DNA from: Chroococcopsis sp964623815
Lineage (GTDB): Bacteria > Cyanobacteriota > Cyanobacteriia > Cyanobacteriales > Microcystaceae
Length of the DNA stretch: 64,000 nucleotides
NCBI GenBank assembly: GCA_964623815.1
Contig: CAZUVR010000003.1
Coordinates: 62,001 to 126,000 of the forward strand
Direction: 5' to 3'
Numbering within the stretch: position 1 is the first letter of the stretch; each line of letters starts with the position of its first letter. Under the pieces are notes generated by a model, which did not search any database, was not told where the DNA came from, and saw only the letters and a list, made by a program, of their open reading frames with translations. A program made the position numbers and the translations under genes. Below, piece by piece: positions 38,518 to 46,895 of this stretch.

Positions 38518-40463
38518 GGGGTGGTGCCAGATGGAATTTCCAACTCTCCATTCTCCAATCCTCCAGTCGAAGGCATAGCCTCGGGTAGGGGCGGTGGCGG
38601 TGCTGGTTCTAAAATGCGCCGCCAAATTTCTATCTGAGAGCGGGCTGAACTGTAAGCAGAGCTTTCAGTCGGTATATTTTCCGCGAGTCGAATGGCTTCG
38701 GTATAATTGCCGGTATTGGCTTGATCCGTCGCCAGGGCTAAAAGTTGATAACTCCAGCGATCGATCGCTTCTCCTTTTTGCATTCCCGCATCCGTCGCTC
38801 TGGGGATATTGCGGGCGATACCGAGGGCCCGAATCAGATTATCTGGCACGCGACTGGAGGCCAGTTGAGAGGCTTGCGCTAAATCCTGTTGGGCGTTTAA
38901 CTGTCGTCGCCATTGTCTGATACTACTTCTGGCTTCGTAGTATAGGGCACGGCCCGAGCCGATACGTCGGGCGGTTGCGATCGCTGTAGCGTAATCTTTA
39001 ACATTGGCTAGGGCTTGAGCTTGATCTAAAAGTGGTTGGTCTTCGATTCGTTGAATTTGGCCCCACCAATTACCGATGTCTTTTTGGGCTTCTGAATATA
39101 ATGCCCGCCCCGAACTAATTTTATTAGCGGAATTGATAGCCGATTTTAAAGAATCAATATCTCCAGATAAAGCCACCTCTCTCGCTCCGTCTAAAATGGG
39201 CTGATCTTCGATCACTTGTATCTGTCTCGTCCATCGATTTACCTCGCCTTGAGCTTCATTATGACGGGGATGACCTGCGGGTATTTCTTGAGCTTTTTTA
39301 ATCGCCGCTTGTAAATCCTTTATGGTACCTGAAATTGCTAGTTTTTGAGCTATTTCTAATTTTTCTAAATCTTTTAATTCTAAGTTCCAACGCTCTATTA
39401 ATTCCTGTGCTAATTGATAAAGAGGTCGCTCTGGTGCTATTTGCTGAGCAGAGAGAATAGCCGCTTTAATACTATCCGTTGTTCCCGTATTGCCATCGAT
39501 TCCCGCATCAGATAACTTTGACCAATCCCCTACATCTTCGACCATAGAGCTTTTTTCTGGAATGAGTCCGACTAAATTTTTTAACTCCGACCAATTACGA
39601 TTATCTATTAAATTTTGGGCATATTCCTTAATTTTATTTTCTGCATCTTTTACTAATCTTTGAGCTTCCTGATAGGCGTAACTCTCCGATCCTATTTTAT
39701 TAGCTTCTACGATCGTTTGTATCCAGTTATTAATACCACCGCCGTTAAATATAGCATAGGCTTTATCTAATTTGGCGCTTTCTGCTTGAGCGAGATTGAT
39801 TTTAGCTATGGCTTCGTTATATTTTGTCGTGGCCCAGTAATGATTATCTAAATTCAATAAATCTACGGCGAGACGGAAAGAATGATTCCAATGGGATTGG
39901 CGGAGATGTTCTTCTAGTTGGGTCATTATTTCTTGCCCTTTCGCCCAAGTCTCCCGCCATTTTTGTATTTGTTCGTCTACCAATTTGGCGACGCTGACAT
40001 CTATTGGGATTTTTTTAACGGTGGCTATAGCCTTTTCTATCTTACCCGCTTGAAAATCTTTTTCCGCCAGATTAAAAATCTCCTCCGCCCACTGTTCTAC
40101 TAAAGGATTCATTTCGGCGCGGCGGGGATGATCAGGAGGCAGAGCCGTCACGAGATTGATGGCTTTCAATAAGCCGTTGACTGTGCGGGTATCGGCTTCT
40201 AATTGAGCGCAATAAAAGCGAGTCGAAGCCGAGGCAAGAGGCCAGAAAACCGCCGGGCAATTAGAGGATTTCGATAGGTTAAAGAGTAATAATGTGGCGA
40301 CACTCCCCACACTACCCAGTAAAACCAGGGATAAAATAGCCCAATGTTGCCAGCTTAATCGAGTTTGTAGTTTCTCCCAGAGGGGAACTATTAAGCCCTT
40401 AGCCTTGTCTTTGATTTCGTCTGGTGACGATCGAGTTACCAATTTTTCTTGTCCTGTCCCCAT
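38514..40463 (-). CDS. Membrane-anchored helical-repeat protein of unknown function
   Basis: A 649-residue protein with one membrane helix (about residues 43-63, AILSLVLLGSVGSVATLLLF) after a positively charged N-terminus. The rest is helical with degenerate repeats of about 40-60 residues. Each repeat contains a pattern such as AQKLAISGTIKDLQAAI, or ALANVKDYATAIATARRI, then GRALY.EA and W..QIQRIEDQP. The last 35 residues are Pro-rich. Relatives in cyanobacteria are often labelled chromosome segregation ATPase, but there is no P-loop here. It probably forms a long periplasmic or lumenal solenoid. Confidence 0.75.
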   Translation of the reverse strand: MGTGQEKLVTRSSPDEIKDKAKGLIVPLWEKLQTRLSWQHWAILSLVLLGSVGSVATLLLFNLSKSSNCPAVFWPLASASTRFYCAQLEADTRTVNGLLKAINLVTALPPDHPRRAEMNPLVEQWAEEIFNLAEKDFQAGKIEKAIATVKKIPIDVSVAKLVDEQIQKWRETWAKGQEIMTQLEEHLRQSHWNHSFRLAVDLLNLDNHYWATTKYNEAIAKINLAQAESAKLDKAYAIFNGGGINNWIQTIVEANKIGSESYAYQEAQRLVKDAENKIKEYAQNLIDNRNWSELKNLVGLIPEKSSMVEDVGDWSKLSDAGIDGNTGTTDSIKAAILSAQQIAPERPLYQLAQELIERWNLELKDLEKLEIAQKLAISGTIKDLQAAIKKAQEIPAGHPRHNEAQGEVNRWTRQIQVIEDQPILDGAREVALSGDIDSLKSAINSANKISSGRALYSEAQKDIGNWWGQIQRIEDQPLLDQAQALANVKDYATAIATARRIGSGRALYYEARSSIRQWRRQLNAQQDLAQASQLASSRVPDNLIRALGIARNIPRATDAGMQKGEAIDRWSYQLLALATDQANTGNYTEAIRLAENIPTESSAYSSARSQIEIWRRILEPAPPPPLPEAMPSTGGLENGELEIPSGTTP

Positions 40464-40541
40464 AATTTACCAGGTCGCTTTTTGCCTATACCTGTTATAC
40501 CAAAATTCTCACGATAAGAGATTTTACTCAGTCTACCCTAT

Positions 40542-42071
40542 CTAGCGGTTAGGGGGAATAGCGATGACATTTAATTTGCCTTCTAGCCGTTCTAAAGAGT
40601 CAATGAGCGATAGATTCCGCAGAAATGGCTGATAAATCGCCAATTGATAACCCCATTCCCGCAATTTTTCGGCTACGGGCAAATTACTCCCCTTACTGCT
40701 TGCTATATTTTCGTAGAGGATAATAGGAGTGAATTCCCGGATGAGTTTTTCCGCCCCTTGCAAAACTTGTATTTCATGTCCTTCCGCATCGATTTTCAGC
40801 AAGTCTACAGAATTCAACCCGTACTTTTCGATTAAATCATCTAAGGGGAAACAGTCTACAGTTTCATAGCTACCCTCTACCAGCCCGCTATTATCCTCCG
40901 TCACCTCGTTCAATTCACTGGCTTGATAGAGGGATAAATATAATTGCCCGCGAGTACTACTCGCCGCGCCCCGGCAAACTTTCACCGCCTCGAATTGATT
41001 GACTCGACAGGTTTCTTCCAGGTATTGGACGCATCGGGAAAAAGGTTCGATGGCTATTACTTTACCGTTCTTACCTACTCTTTTGGCTGCACTAAAAGTA
41101 TACACTCCCGCATTGGCACCCACATCGATAACCGTCATGCCTTCTCCGAGATAATTCCTCCAGAATTCTAATTCCTGTTCAAACCAATCTCCTTCGGCTA
41201 ATAAAACGCAGGTGACGATACTGGCAAAATTCGCATCTACCGCTAACAATATATCTCCGTCATAGGTGACATAAGTAAAAGAACTTTCTTTAGGTAATTG
41301 CGTCCAGGGTAAATTAGCATTTTCTTCTCGGGCTTGCTGTAAATAATGAGCTGCTAATTCATCACCTCCTAATTGTGTATAAGCGAGATAAAGAGATTGT
41401 AATACTGGTAAATTATGGGGCAGGGTAGTCAAGGCATGATGGAGATAATATAAACCTTCTATTTCCCCAACCATCAATTTAGCGATACCCATCTGCAAAT
41501 TAATCGCATCCGAGTCGGGCATAACCTGACGGGTTAAATTTAAAAATCTTCTTCCAGATTCGTTATAAAAACAAAGGTTGGCTTTATACAGGACGAAAAT
41601 ACACAGGCATAGAGATTGATAGTTTCTATCCCGGCATAGTAATAAAATTTCTAAATTCTTCGCGTTATACATTGATAACTTGGAGGGTAGATAAATTAAC
41701 CCTTTGGCACTGCCCCCTTCTTGTTCTTGCAAATGTAAGAGGTTTAAACTGCGGTTGAATGCTAGATTTAGCGCTCGTTCTTTTTCTCCTAAAATTTCGT
41801 ATAATAGCATCAGGTGACAACCTGAGAGATAGTCAGAAGGAGAGCCTTTGCTGAGCCAATCTAAAGCCGTATCTACATAGAATCTACGGGTTTCTATATC
41901 TTCACATTTTTCGGCTTCTATCAGGGCTATGACCGCACAATTATTAAAGTCCTCACCTGTAGTTGGTTCTTCCCAGTTCGTATCTTGATTGTCTGCCAAT
42001 AATGAATCGATGTTAAGTTCGGGGCAGAGGGAATTGACGTATTGACGATATATTTCTAAAAATTCATTCAT
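40542..42071 (-). CDS. FkbM-family methyltransferase with an N-terminal TPR-like half
   Basis: A 509-residue protein. The N-terminal 270 residues are helical and TPR-like (ALTTLPHNLPVLQSLYLAY). The C-terminal 230 residues are an FkbM-type SAM-dependent methyltransferase: MTVIDVGANAGVYTFSAA (SAM-binding glycine loop), VIAIEP, and VDLLKIDAEGHEIQVLQGA. FkbM enzymes usually O-methylate sugars or polyketides; the TPR half may bind a glycan-assembly partner. It overlaps the upstream DUF2232 gene by 8 bases, so the two are probably translated together. Confidence 0.85.
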   Translation of the reverse strand: MNEFLEIYRQYVNSLCPELNIDSLLADNQDTNWEEPTTGEDFNNCAVIALIEAEKCEDIETRRFYVDTALDWLSKGSPSDYLSGCHLMLLYEILGEKERALNLAFNRSLNLLHLQEQEGGSAKGLIYLPSKLSMYNAKNLEILLLCRDRNYQSLCLCIFVLYKANLCFYNESGRRFLNLTRQVMPDSDAINLQMGIAKLMVGEIEGLYYLHHALTTLPHNLPVLQSLYLAYTQLGGDELAAHYLQQAREENANLPWTQLPKESSFTYVTYDGDILLAVDANFASIVTCVLLAEGDWFEQELEFWRNYLGEGMTVIDVGANAGVYTFSAAKRVGKNGKVIAIEPFSRCVQYLEETCRVNQFEAVKVCRGAASSTRGQLYLSLYQASELNEVTEDNSGLVEGSYETVDCFPLDDLIEKYGLNSVDLLKIDAEGHEIQVLQGAEKLIREFTPIILYENIASSKGSNLPVAEKLREWGYQLAIYQPFLRNLSLIDSLERLEGKLNVIAIPPNR

Positions 42072-42786
42072 AATCTAAAATTGTTTGTATCCATTGAGGT
42101 GGGCGGGGGATAGGATTACCCAAACGATCGAACACCAATAAAGCCACTAGATGTACCGCGAATAAATAGACTAGATTATTGATGAAGATACCCACGATGG
42201 CGATCGTTTGCACCAGGGTAAAATCAGGGCGCGATAATAAACCCATAAGACTGAATAGCCAATCGAGGAAGTTAGTAGCCTGGGTGATAACGTATAACCA
42301 TAAGTCTTCCCCCAAGAGAATAGAAAATAACCAGAAGCGGAAAAATAAACCCATAGCACCGATTAAAGCGCCGGTGAAGATAGAAAATGCCCAGGGGGCA
42401 CCCCTACGCCAACAAACCCCCAATTGTACCCCCATTAAGCCGTGAGGGATGAAAAAGACTATGCTGCGGGTTGGCCCCATTAAGACGGATAATAATAAAC
42501 CAGCGATTAAGGCCGACATCCAAGAAGCACGACTTCCCCAGCGCAGGTATGCGAGGGCGATAGGAATGGGAAAAAATAAACGTAAGAGCGGCCCCAAAGG
42601 AAAATAATAATTTATCAACCAGACTAAACTCGCCGTACTCGCCAAAAAAGCCGTTTCTACCATCACTAAAGTACTTATCGACTTTAAAGGCACCTCTTTA
42701 ACAGATTTATCATCACGGGGGGTAAAAGATTGATTTTCCGGCTCTTCGAGAGGTAAATCAACCCAGTTAGTATCATCTTCGGGCAT
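42064..42786 (-). CDS. DUF2232 membrane protein
   Basis: A 240-residue integral membrane protein. After a polar N-terminus of about 35 residues there are six or seven helices. Recognisable parts are LRWGSRASWMSALIAGLLLSV and the PHGLMGVQLG loop, as in the DUF2232 / YybS-like family, whose fold is related to energy-coupling S components. The function is unknown. Its end overlaps the FkbM gene; the Crp-family gene ends 5 bases upstream of its start, so the three form one probable minus-strand operon. Confidence 0.75.
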   Translation of the reverse strand: MPEDDTNWVDLPLEEPENQSFTPRDDKSVKEVPLKSISTLVMVETAFLASTASLVWLINYYFPLGPLLRLFFPIPIALAYLRWGSRASWMSALIAGLLLSVLMGPTRSIVFFIPHGLMGVQLGVCWRRGAPWAFSIFTGALIGAMGLFFRFWLFSILLGEDLWLYVITQATNFLDWLFSLMGLLSRPDFTLVQTIAIVGIFINNLVYLFAVHLVALLVFDRLGNPIPRPPQWIQTILDYE

Positions 42787-42791
42787 ATCGA

Positions 42792-43499
42792 TTAAGTAAT
42801 GATCCGTTCTAAACCTAACATATCGGGAATACAGATAATCTCTTCGTGTCTCTCTATCAATCCTTTCTTTTCTAGTTTGGTTAGGGCCCTCGTCACGGTT
42901 TCTCGGGCCAGGCCGCTGATACTACTCAATTCCCGATGGGGTAAATTGGGAATTTCTATCCCCTGTTGACCCTGTTTTCCTTGCCCCTCTGCTAAAAATA
43001 TGATACTGTCAGCAACTCGGGAAACACTATCGGCCTCTCGTAAACGTAAACGTCTATTGAGTTGTCTGAGACGTTTGGCCATGAGTTGAGAGAGTCGGAT
43101 TCCCGCTAGAGGTTCCGTCTGTAACAGGTTAACGAAGTCATGGGCAGGAATGCTGCTGATGGTGGTGGATGTCAGGGTGATGGCATCGGTTGAGCGAGGA
43201 GCTTCATCTAAGGCGGCCATCTCACCGATAATCTCTCCTTTGCCTACAATGTTAAGGGTTACTTCTTTCCCTTCCACGTTATGAGTTCTGATTTTTACCC
43301 AACCCTCGACGATAAAATATACTGAACCTCCCCAGTCGTTTTCCAGGAGAATCACCCGATTCGGTGGATGGCTACGGGTGACGGCGTTGGCCGTGGCTTT
43401 GATTAAAGCTTCTTTGGATAACCCTCGGAAGAGGAAGGCAGTATCGATTAGTTTCTGTATATCGGCTTGTTTATCTGGATAGTCGTATCTGGCTTGCAT
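42792..43499 (-). CDS. Crp/Fnr-family transcriptional regulator
   Basis: A 235-residue regulator. The N-terminal cyclic-nucleotide-binding domain contains VYFIVEGWVKIRTHNVEGKE and GEIIGEMAALDEAPRSTDA, where the Glu and the Arg-Ser pair that bind cAMP in CRP are kept. The C-terminal winged helix reads LSSISGLARETVTRALTKLE. It is not NtcA. It resembles the cAMP-receptor group of cyanobacterial regulators more than FNR (no N-terminal cysteines). The start is uncertain: ATG 43499, GTG 43526 and GTG 43544 are in frame, and a very strong AAAGGAGGTG overlaps the 43544 codon. Confidence 0.85.
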   Translation of the reverse strand: MQARYDYPDKQADIQKLIDTAFLFRGLSKEALIKATANAVTRSHPPNRVILLENDWGGSVYFIVEGWVKIRTHNVEGKEVTLNIVGKGEIIGEMAALDEAPRSTDAITLTSTTISSIPAHDFVNLLQTEPLAGIRLSQLMAKRLRQLNRRLRLREADSVSRVADSIIFLAEGQGKQGQQGIEIPNLPHRELSSISGLARETVTRALTKLEKKGLIERHEEIICIPDMLGLERIIT

Positions 43500-43580
43500 A
43501 GTATTGATTGAGTAGGGTATAACCACATAGTTACCCCTATTCACCTCCTTTGAGTAAAAAGTGATTAGTAAAGGTTAACC

Positions 43581-45173
43581 ATGACTGCTGAAAACAATCT
43601 TCGATCGCTCATACCTAAGATCAATGTTATTCTCTCTCGAGTAATTTCGTCTCTAGCAACTCCCGAAGAAATTTCTGGCGCTACTCTCGTCGCTCTCGGG
43701 CAGGATTTGCAACAGGCGCAAATATATCTCTTACAGTCTCTAGAAATTGAAGCTAACACCAAATCTTTTGGTACTGGAGAACTCATTGACGGGCGGTTAG
43801 AAATTGAATTAGAAGGTTTACGGCAGGAAAAACAATCTCTACTCCAAGATATTCAGCGCTTACAACAACAAAGAGCGGCTATATTATCGGAATTTTTCGA
43901 GTTGTTAAATCATCGCTTGCACGAAGTATTAAGTCAACAGTTAGAAAAGCCTTCTTTCAACCAATTCGATTCTACATTTCGTTCCGCCTTCGATTCCTTA
44001 GAGCAGGATTTACAGCGCTATTACGAATCTCTATCTCAAGGGCTAGAAAGAATGCACCGTCTGGGACAACAGGGGGAAGCTAAGTTACTCGCCTACGTCA
44101 GCCAATTAACTCAAAATCTAGCGGTTGATGAGAAAGTTACGCTCCAATGGTATTTAGGTATTGATATAAATTCCGACGGTTTATTAATGGTTTTCTCGAA
44201 AAGACTTGCTGACAATCTGGAGATTTATCCTATTTCATGGACTTTAGATGACAGCGAAGAATTAAGATTACCTTTATCAAAAATTAATACTGATTTTTCA
44301 TCTTGGTTTTCTCAATTTAAACAGGAAGCTCAATCCTGGTTAAAAGATGCGATGGAAAACACGGAAAATGTCTTTATTAGCGGTGATGGAGTGGATTTAT
44401 CTACCTTTAAAAAAGACTTACTTGCGTCTAATATAGTAGAGTCTAAGCAAAAGATAAGTTTAGTTAAACCCGTAGTTTCATCTTTAGTTTCTTATCTGCC
44501 GATCGAAACTATCGCTCATCCCCTAACCACTTTAGTAATTTATGGCGGTAGAGAAATAATCGAGTTGGCTTTAGTCCAAATTCCCCCCTACCCTCTCTCT
44601 TTACCCCTCGAATCTATTTCTTTAACGAGTCTTAACTACGGGGATGTTTTTTACGAACAAGATATTCTCTGTCATTTAATATATCCTGCTTGGCAAAGTA
44701 TTTGTGATTTTTCCTTACCTAACCTGAACGGCTCTCAACCCGGTATTCCAGATAAGTTAGCCCGCGAGCAAATCAGGCAAAAAATCCTTAATCATCCCCT
44801 CGGTGAATCACTGATGCAAACGAGCCGGTTAGCTAAATTAATCTTAGCCTCGGAGACTCAATTTACCTGCGCGTTAATGAATCAAGATTGGACTTTAGAA
44901 CGCGAGCAACTTAATACCCGCATTCTCGAACCTCTTAGTAATAAATTGCAGGCGGAAATACAGGGACTATTAGAAATTCAGGGTAAAAACTTTAAAGATA
45001 TTCAACAGGTGCTAGGCTACGGCTCCTTCCTACCTTTCATCTATCCTTACTTATTGAATAAATTGTCTAATATTCTCGCCCCAGATATAGTAATTCATCC
45101 CTTAGATGAAAGCGATGGGCGTATCGCCACAGGGCTGGCCCATTTACCCCTCTTCATCCACCTTTATAAGTGA
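43581..45173 (+). CDS. Actin/Hsp70-fold-like protein with an N-terminal coiled coil
   Basis: A 530-residue protein. Residues 75-110 form a coiled coil (LEGLRQEKQSLLQDIQRLQQ). From about residue 190 a fold like the Hsp70/actin ATPase begins (QWYLGIDINSDGLLMVFSKR), with a middle part (LTTLVIYGGREIIELALVQI) and a C-terminal part (LGYGSFLPFIYPYLL, then RIATGLAHLPLF). The phosphate loops are poorly conserved and the usual TGGTA motif is missing, so ATP hydrolysis is doubtful. It belongs to a cyanobacterial family without known function. It is divergent from the Crp-type regulator, about 80 bases away. Confidence 0.6.
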   Translation: MTAENNLRSLIPKINVILSRVISSLATPEEISGATLVALGQDLQQAQIYLLQSLEIEANTKSFGTGELIDGRLEIELEGLRQEKQSLLQDIQRLQQQRAAILSEFFELLNHRLHEVLSQQLEKPSFNQFDSTFRSAFDSLEQDLQRYYESLSQGLERMHRLGQQGEAKLLAYVSQLTQNLAVDEKVTLQWYLGIDINSDGLLMVFSKRLADNLEIYPISWTLDDSEELRLPLSKINTDFSSWFSQFKQEAQSWLKDAMENTENVFISGDGVDLSTFKKDLLASNIVESKQKISLVKPVVSSLVSYLPIETIAHPLTTLVIYGGREIIELALVQIPPYPLSLPLESISLTSLNYGDVFYEQDILCHLIYPAWQSICDFSLPNLNGSQPGIPDKLAREQIRQKILNHPLGESLMQTSRLAKLILASETQFTCALMNQDWTLEREQLNTRILEPLSNKLQAEIQGLLEIQGKNFKDIQQVLGYGSFLPFIYPYLLNKLSNILAPDIVIHPLDESDGRIATGLAHLPLFIHLYK

Positions 45174-45179
45174 AACTTG

Positions 45180-45521
45180 ATGCTGAAACCGATTTTATTA
45201 TTACTGATGTCCAATATATTCATGACCTTCGCCTGGTACGGGCATCTAAAAGATTTAAAAAATTCTCCCGTTTATATCGTGGTTTTAGTGAGTTGGGGGA
45301 TAGCTCTCTTGGAATACTGTTTTCAGGTTCCAGCTAATCGTATAGGGATTAACTATTTTAATCTCTCCCAATTGAAAGTCTTACAGGAAATCCTCTCTAT
45401 GGTTGTTTTCGCGGGTTTCAGCGTTTGGTACATGAAGATACCCGTTACCCGCAACTATTTTCTTGCCGCCATGCTGTTAGCCGGTGCGGCGTATTTGATC
45501 TTTAGCGAATCGAGGCGTTAA
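45180..45521 (+). CDS. DUF486 / DMT-like small membrane protein
   Basis: A 113-residue protein with four hydrophobic helices and the family features LMSNIFMTFAWYGHLKDL, VSWGIALLEYCFQVPANRIG and LSQLKVLQEILSMVVFAGF. DUF486 proteins resemble half of a drug/metabolite transporter and probably dimerise. The substrate is unknown. The ATG at 45180 lies 6 bases after the previous stop, indicating co-transcription with the actin-like gene. The 3' end overlaps the convergent ferredoxin gene by 4 bases. Confidence 0.85.
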   Translation: MLKPILLLLMSNIFMTFAWYGHLKDLKNSPVYIVVLVSWGIALLEYCFQVPANRIGINYFNLSQLKVLQEILSMVVFAGFSVWYMKIPVTRNYFLAAMLLAGAAYLIFSESRR

Positions 45522-45958
45522 AGTTGAACCTGACGGGGTTTTCTCCTTTTCGGTCTGATTTTTCTATTATCTTGAGAACAACCAATCTGTCTGATAACCT
45601 GTTCTTTTCTCGCTTCTTCCAATTCTTTGAGTTCGCTATAGTTTACCCAGTGTATACAGTCTACCGGACAGGTATCCATCGCCTCCTGTATCTGTTCCTG
45701 ACTATCCCCATTCTGATTGAACACCCGGGAGCGCCCAAATTCTTCTTCGATGAAGAAAGTATTGGGGGCGACGTGGGAGCAGTGTAGACAGCCGATGCAG
45801 GTGACTTCGTCTACGTATACGGCTTTTTGCCGTAGGATGCCGCCTAACTCCGGCTCGAAGCCGGTTTGAGCAGTGCTATCTCTTAAAATACCCCCTAACT
45901 CTGGTTCCATTCCAGAGCGATCGGGGGTACTCATAAAATTAGCCGATAAATCAGCCAT
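45518..45958 (-). CDS. Ferredoxin-like 4Fe-4S protein with a duplicated N-terminal motif
   Basis: A 146-residue protein. The iron-sulfur domain (about residues 45-108) reads VTCIGCLHCSHVAPNTFF and, later, TCPVDCIHWV, giving a C-x2-C-x2-C plus distant CPxxC arrangement for one cluster, like the ferredoxin domain of plant DnaJ-ferredoxin proteins. Before it, EPELGGILR occurs twice (GMEPELGGILRDS and GFEPELGGILRQK). The C-terminus is strongly basic (RKIRPKRRKPRQVQL). It is the last gene of the DUF2997-ycf35-ferredoxin operon, 3 bases after ycf35. Confidence 0.88.
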   Translation of the reverse strand: MADLSANFMSTPDRSGMEPELGGILRDSTAQTGFEPELGGILRQKAVYVDEVTCIGCLHCSHVAPNTFFIEEEFGRSRVFNQNGDSQEQIQEAMDTCPVDCIHWVNYSELKELEEARKEQVIRQIGCSQDNRKIRPKRRKPRQVQL

Positions 45959-45961
45959 TTA

Positions 45962-46345
45962 TTAACTCCAGCGTTGTACTACTAAGGTAATCGAGCCATC
46001 GGTGTTTTTCTGTTCTTGAGCTACGTTAAACCCTTGTTTAACCGATTCCGTCAAGACGGTGTGATAGGCGTAGCCCTGGGTAACTTTTCTTAAAAATCCG
46101 TCTACGGTTAGGGGCTGTTGCCAGTATTGTAAATCCGCCACTAATTCGTATTCATTGCCATTCCAACTGAAGCCGATGTCGTAGTCGTTATCTTGTTCGA
46201 TGACTACTTCAGCGTTAAGGGTTTGACCTTGATAGCCTCTGACGGTAGAGGGGCCTTCTTTCCAGTCTACGCCCATATCGGATAGAGCTGCCTTGAGAGA
46301 AGATAGATTGCGGATTTTGGTTTTGATATTGCTAAAGTGCGACAT
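45962..46345 (-). CDS. ycf35: Ycf35 / DUF1257 protein
   Basis: A 127-residue member of the Ycf35 family, which is conserved in cyanobacteria and in red-lineage plastids. It begins MSHFSNIKTKIRNLSSLKAA and contains GYQGQTLNAEVVI and LQYWQQPLTVDGFL. The function is not established. It lies between a DUF2997 gene (34 bases upstream) and a ferredoxin gene (3 bases downstream) on the same strand; this order recurs in cyanobacteria and suggests a redox-linked role. Confidence 0.93.
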   Translation of the reverse strand: MSHFSNIKTKIRNLSSLKAALSDMGVDWKEGPSTVRGYQGQTLNAEVVIEQDNDYDIGFSWNGNEYELVADLQYWQQPLTVDGFLRKVTQGYAYHTVLTESVKQGFNVAQEQKNTDGSITLVVQRWS

Positions 46346-46378
46346 ATGGCTCGTTTAAAAAACTAAGGTAAATAAAAA

Positions 46379-46594
46379 TCACCAGTCTGTAAAGGAAGTT
46401 TGGTTACTCACCTCGTTTGACTGATGTTGGGTTTGTTGGTAGTAATCTGATGTTTGCTCTTGAGATACCACTACGCCTAGTTGAGCTTCGATCGCCGCCG
46501 TTACCTCTTGACAAGATGCTCCGACTATGCCTGTTACCTTTTCCAGGACTCGACCATCGGGGTATATGACAAATTCTAGAGTTTCCATGTTCAT
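46379..46594 (-). CDS. DUF2997 protein
   Basis: A 71-residue protein. METLEFVIYPDGRVLEKVTG and GASCQEVTAAIEAQLG are the DUF2997 core; the Cys in GASCQ is conserved. The tail is Gln/Ser-rich. It is the first gene of the operon with ycf35 and ferredoxin. The ATG at 46594 has GAGAGGGG 7 bases upstream; a second ATG at 46588 is possible. Confidence 0.88.
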   Translation of the reverse strand: MNMETLEFVIYPDGRVLEKVTGIVGASCQEVTAAIEAQLGVVVSQEQTSDYYQQTQHQSNEVSNQTSFTDW

Positions 46595-46895
46595 AAATTT
46601 TCCCCTCTCACCTTTTGCGTAAAAACGGATGTTCTCCAGAGACTTACTGCTAGGGTCTGCGTCTTAACAAATGTTCAGGCAGTTGTAGCAATATGGATCA
46701 GATTTTAGCAAAAGTTAATAGATAGTAGGTATCCTACTTTAGTTAATGATAAGTTTCGCTTACGTAACCGAATTAAGTCAATAGCTAACTCTATGACGGC
46801 ACCGGTTTTAACAAAAATATACAGAAAGCCGTGCCTAAAACTATCAGACTAGAGAGTAAACGGAGATCAACCGGAAGTAATATAGAAGTTTATCT
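46595..46895. other. Divergent promoter region between the ycf35 operon and bioU
   Basis: A 301-base spacer. It contains a palindrome, AGTAGG-TAT-CCTACT, at 46724-46738. The half sites GTA and TAC are 7 bases apart, not the 8 needed for NtcA. No ORF is supported. Confidence 0.45.

Noticed and set aside
46724..46738. Possible NtcA site (GTA...TAC)
   Set aside because: The half sites are separated by 7 bases rather than 8, and no correctly placed -10 box was found.
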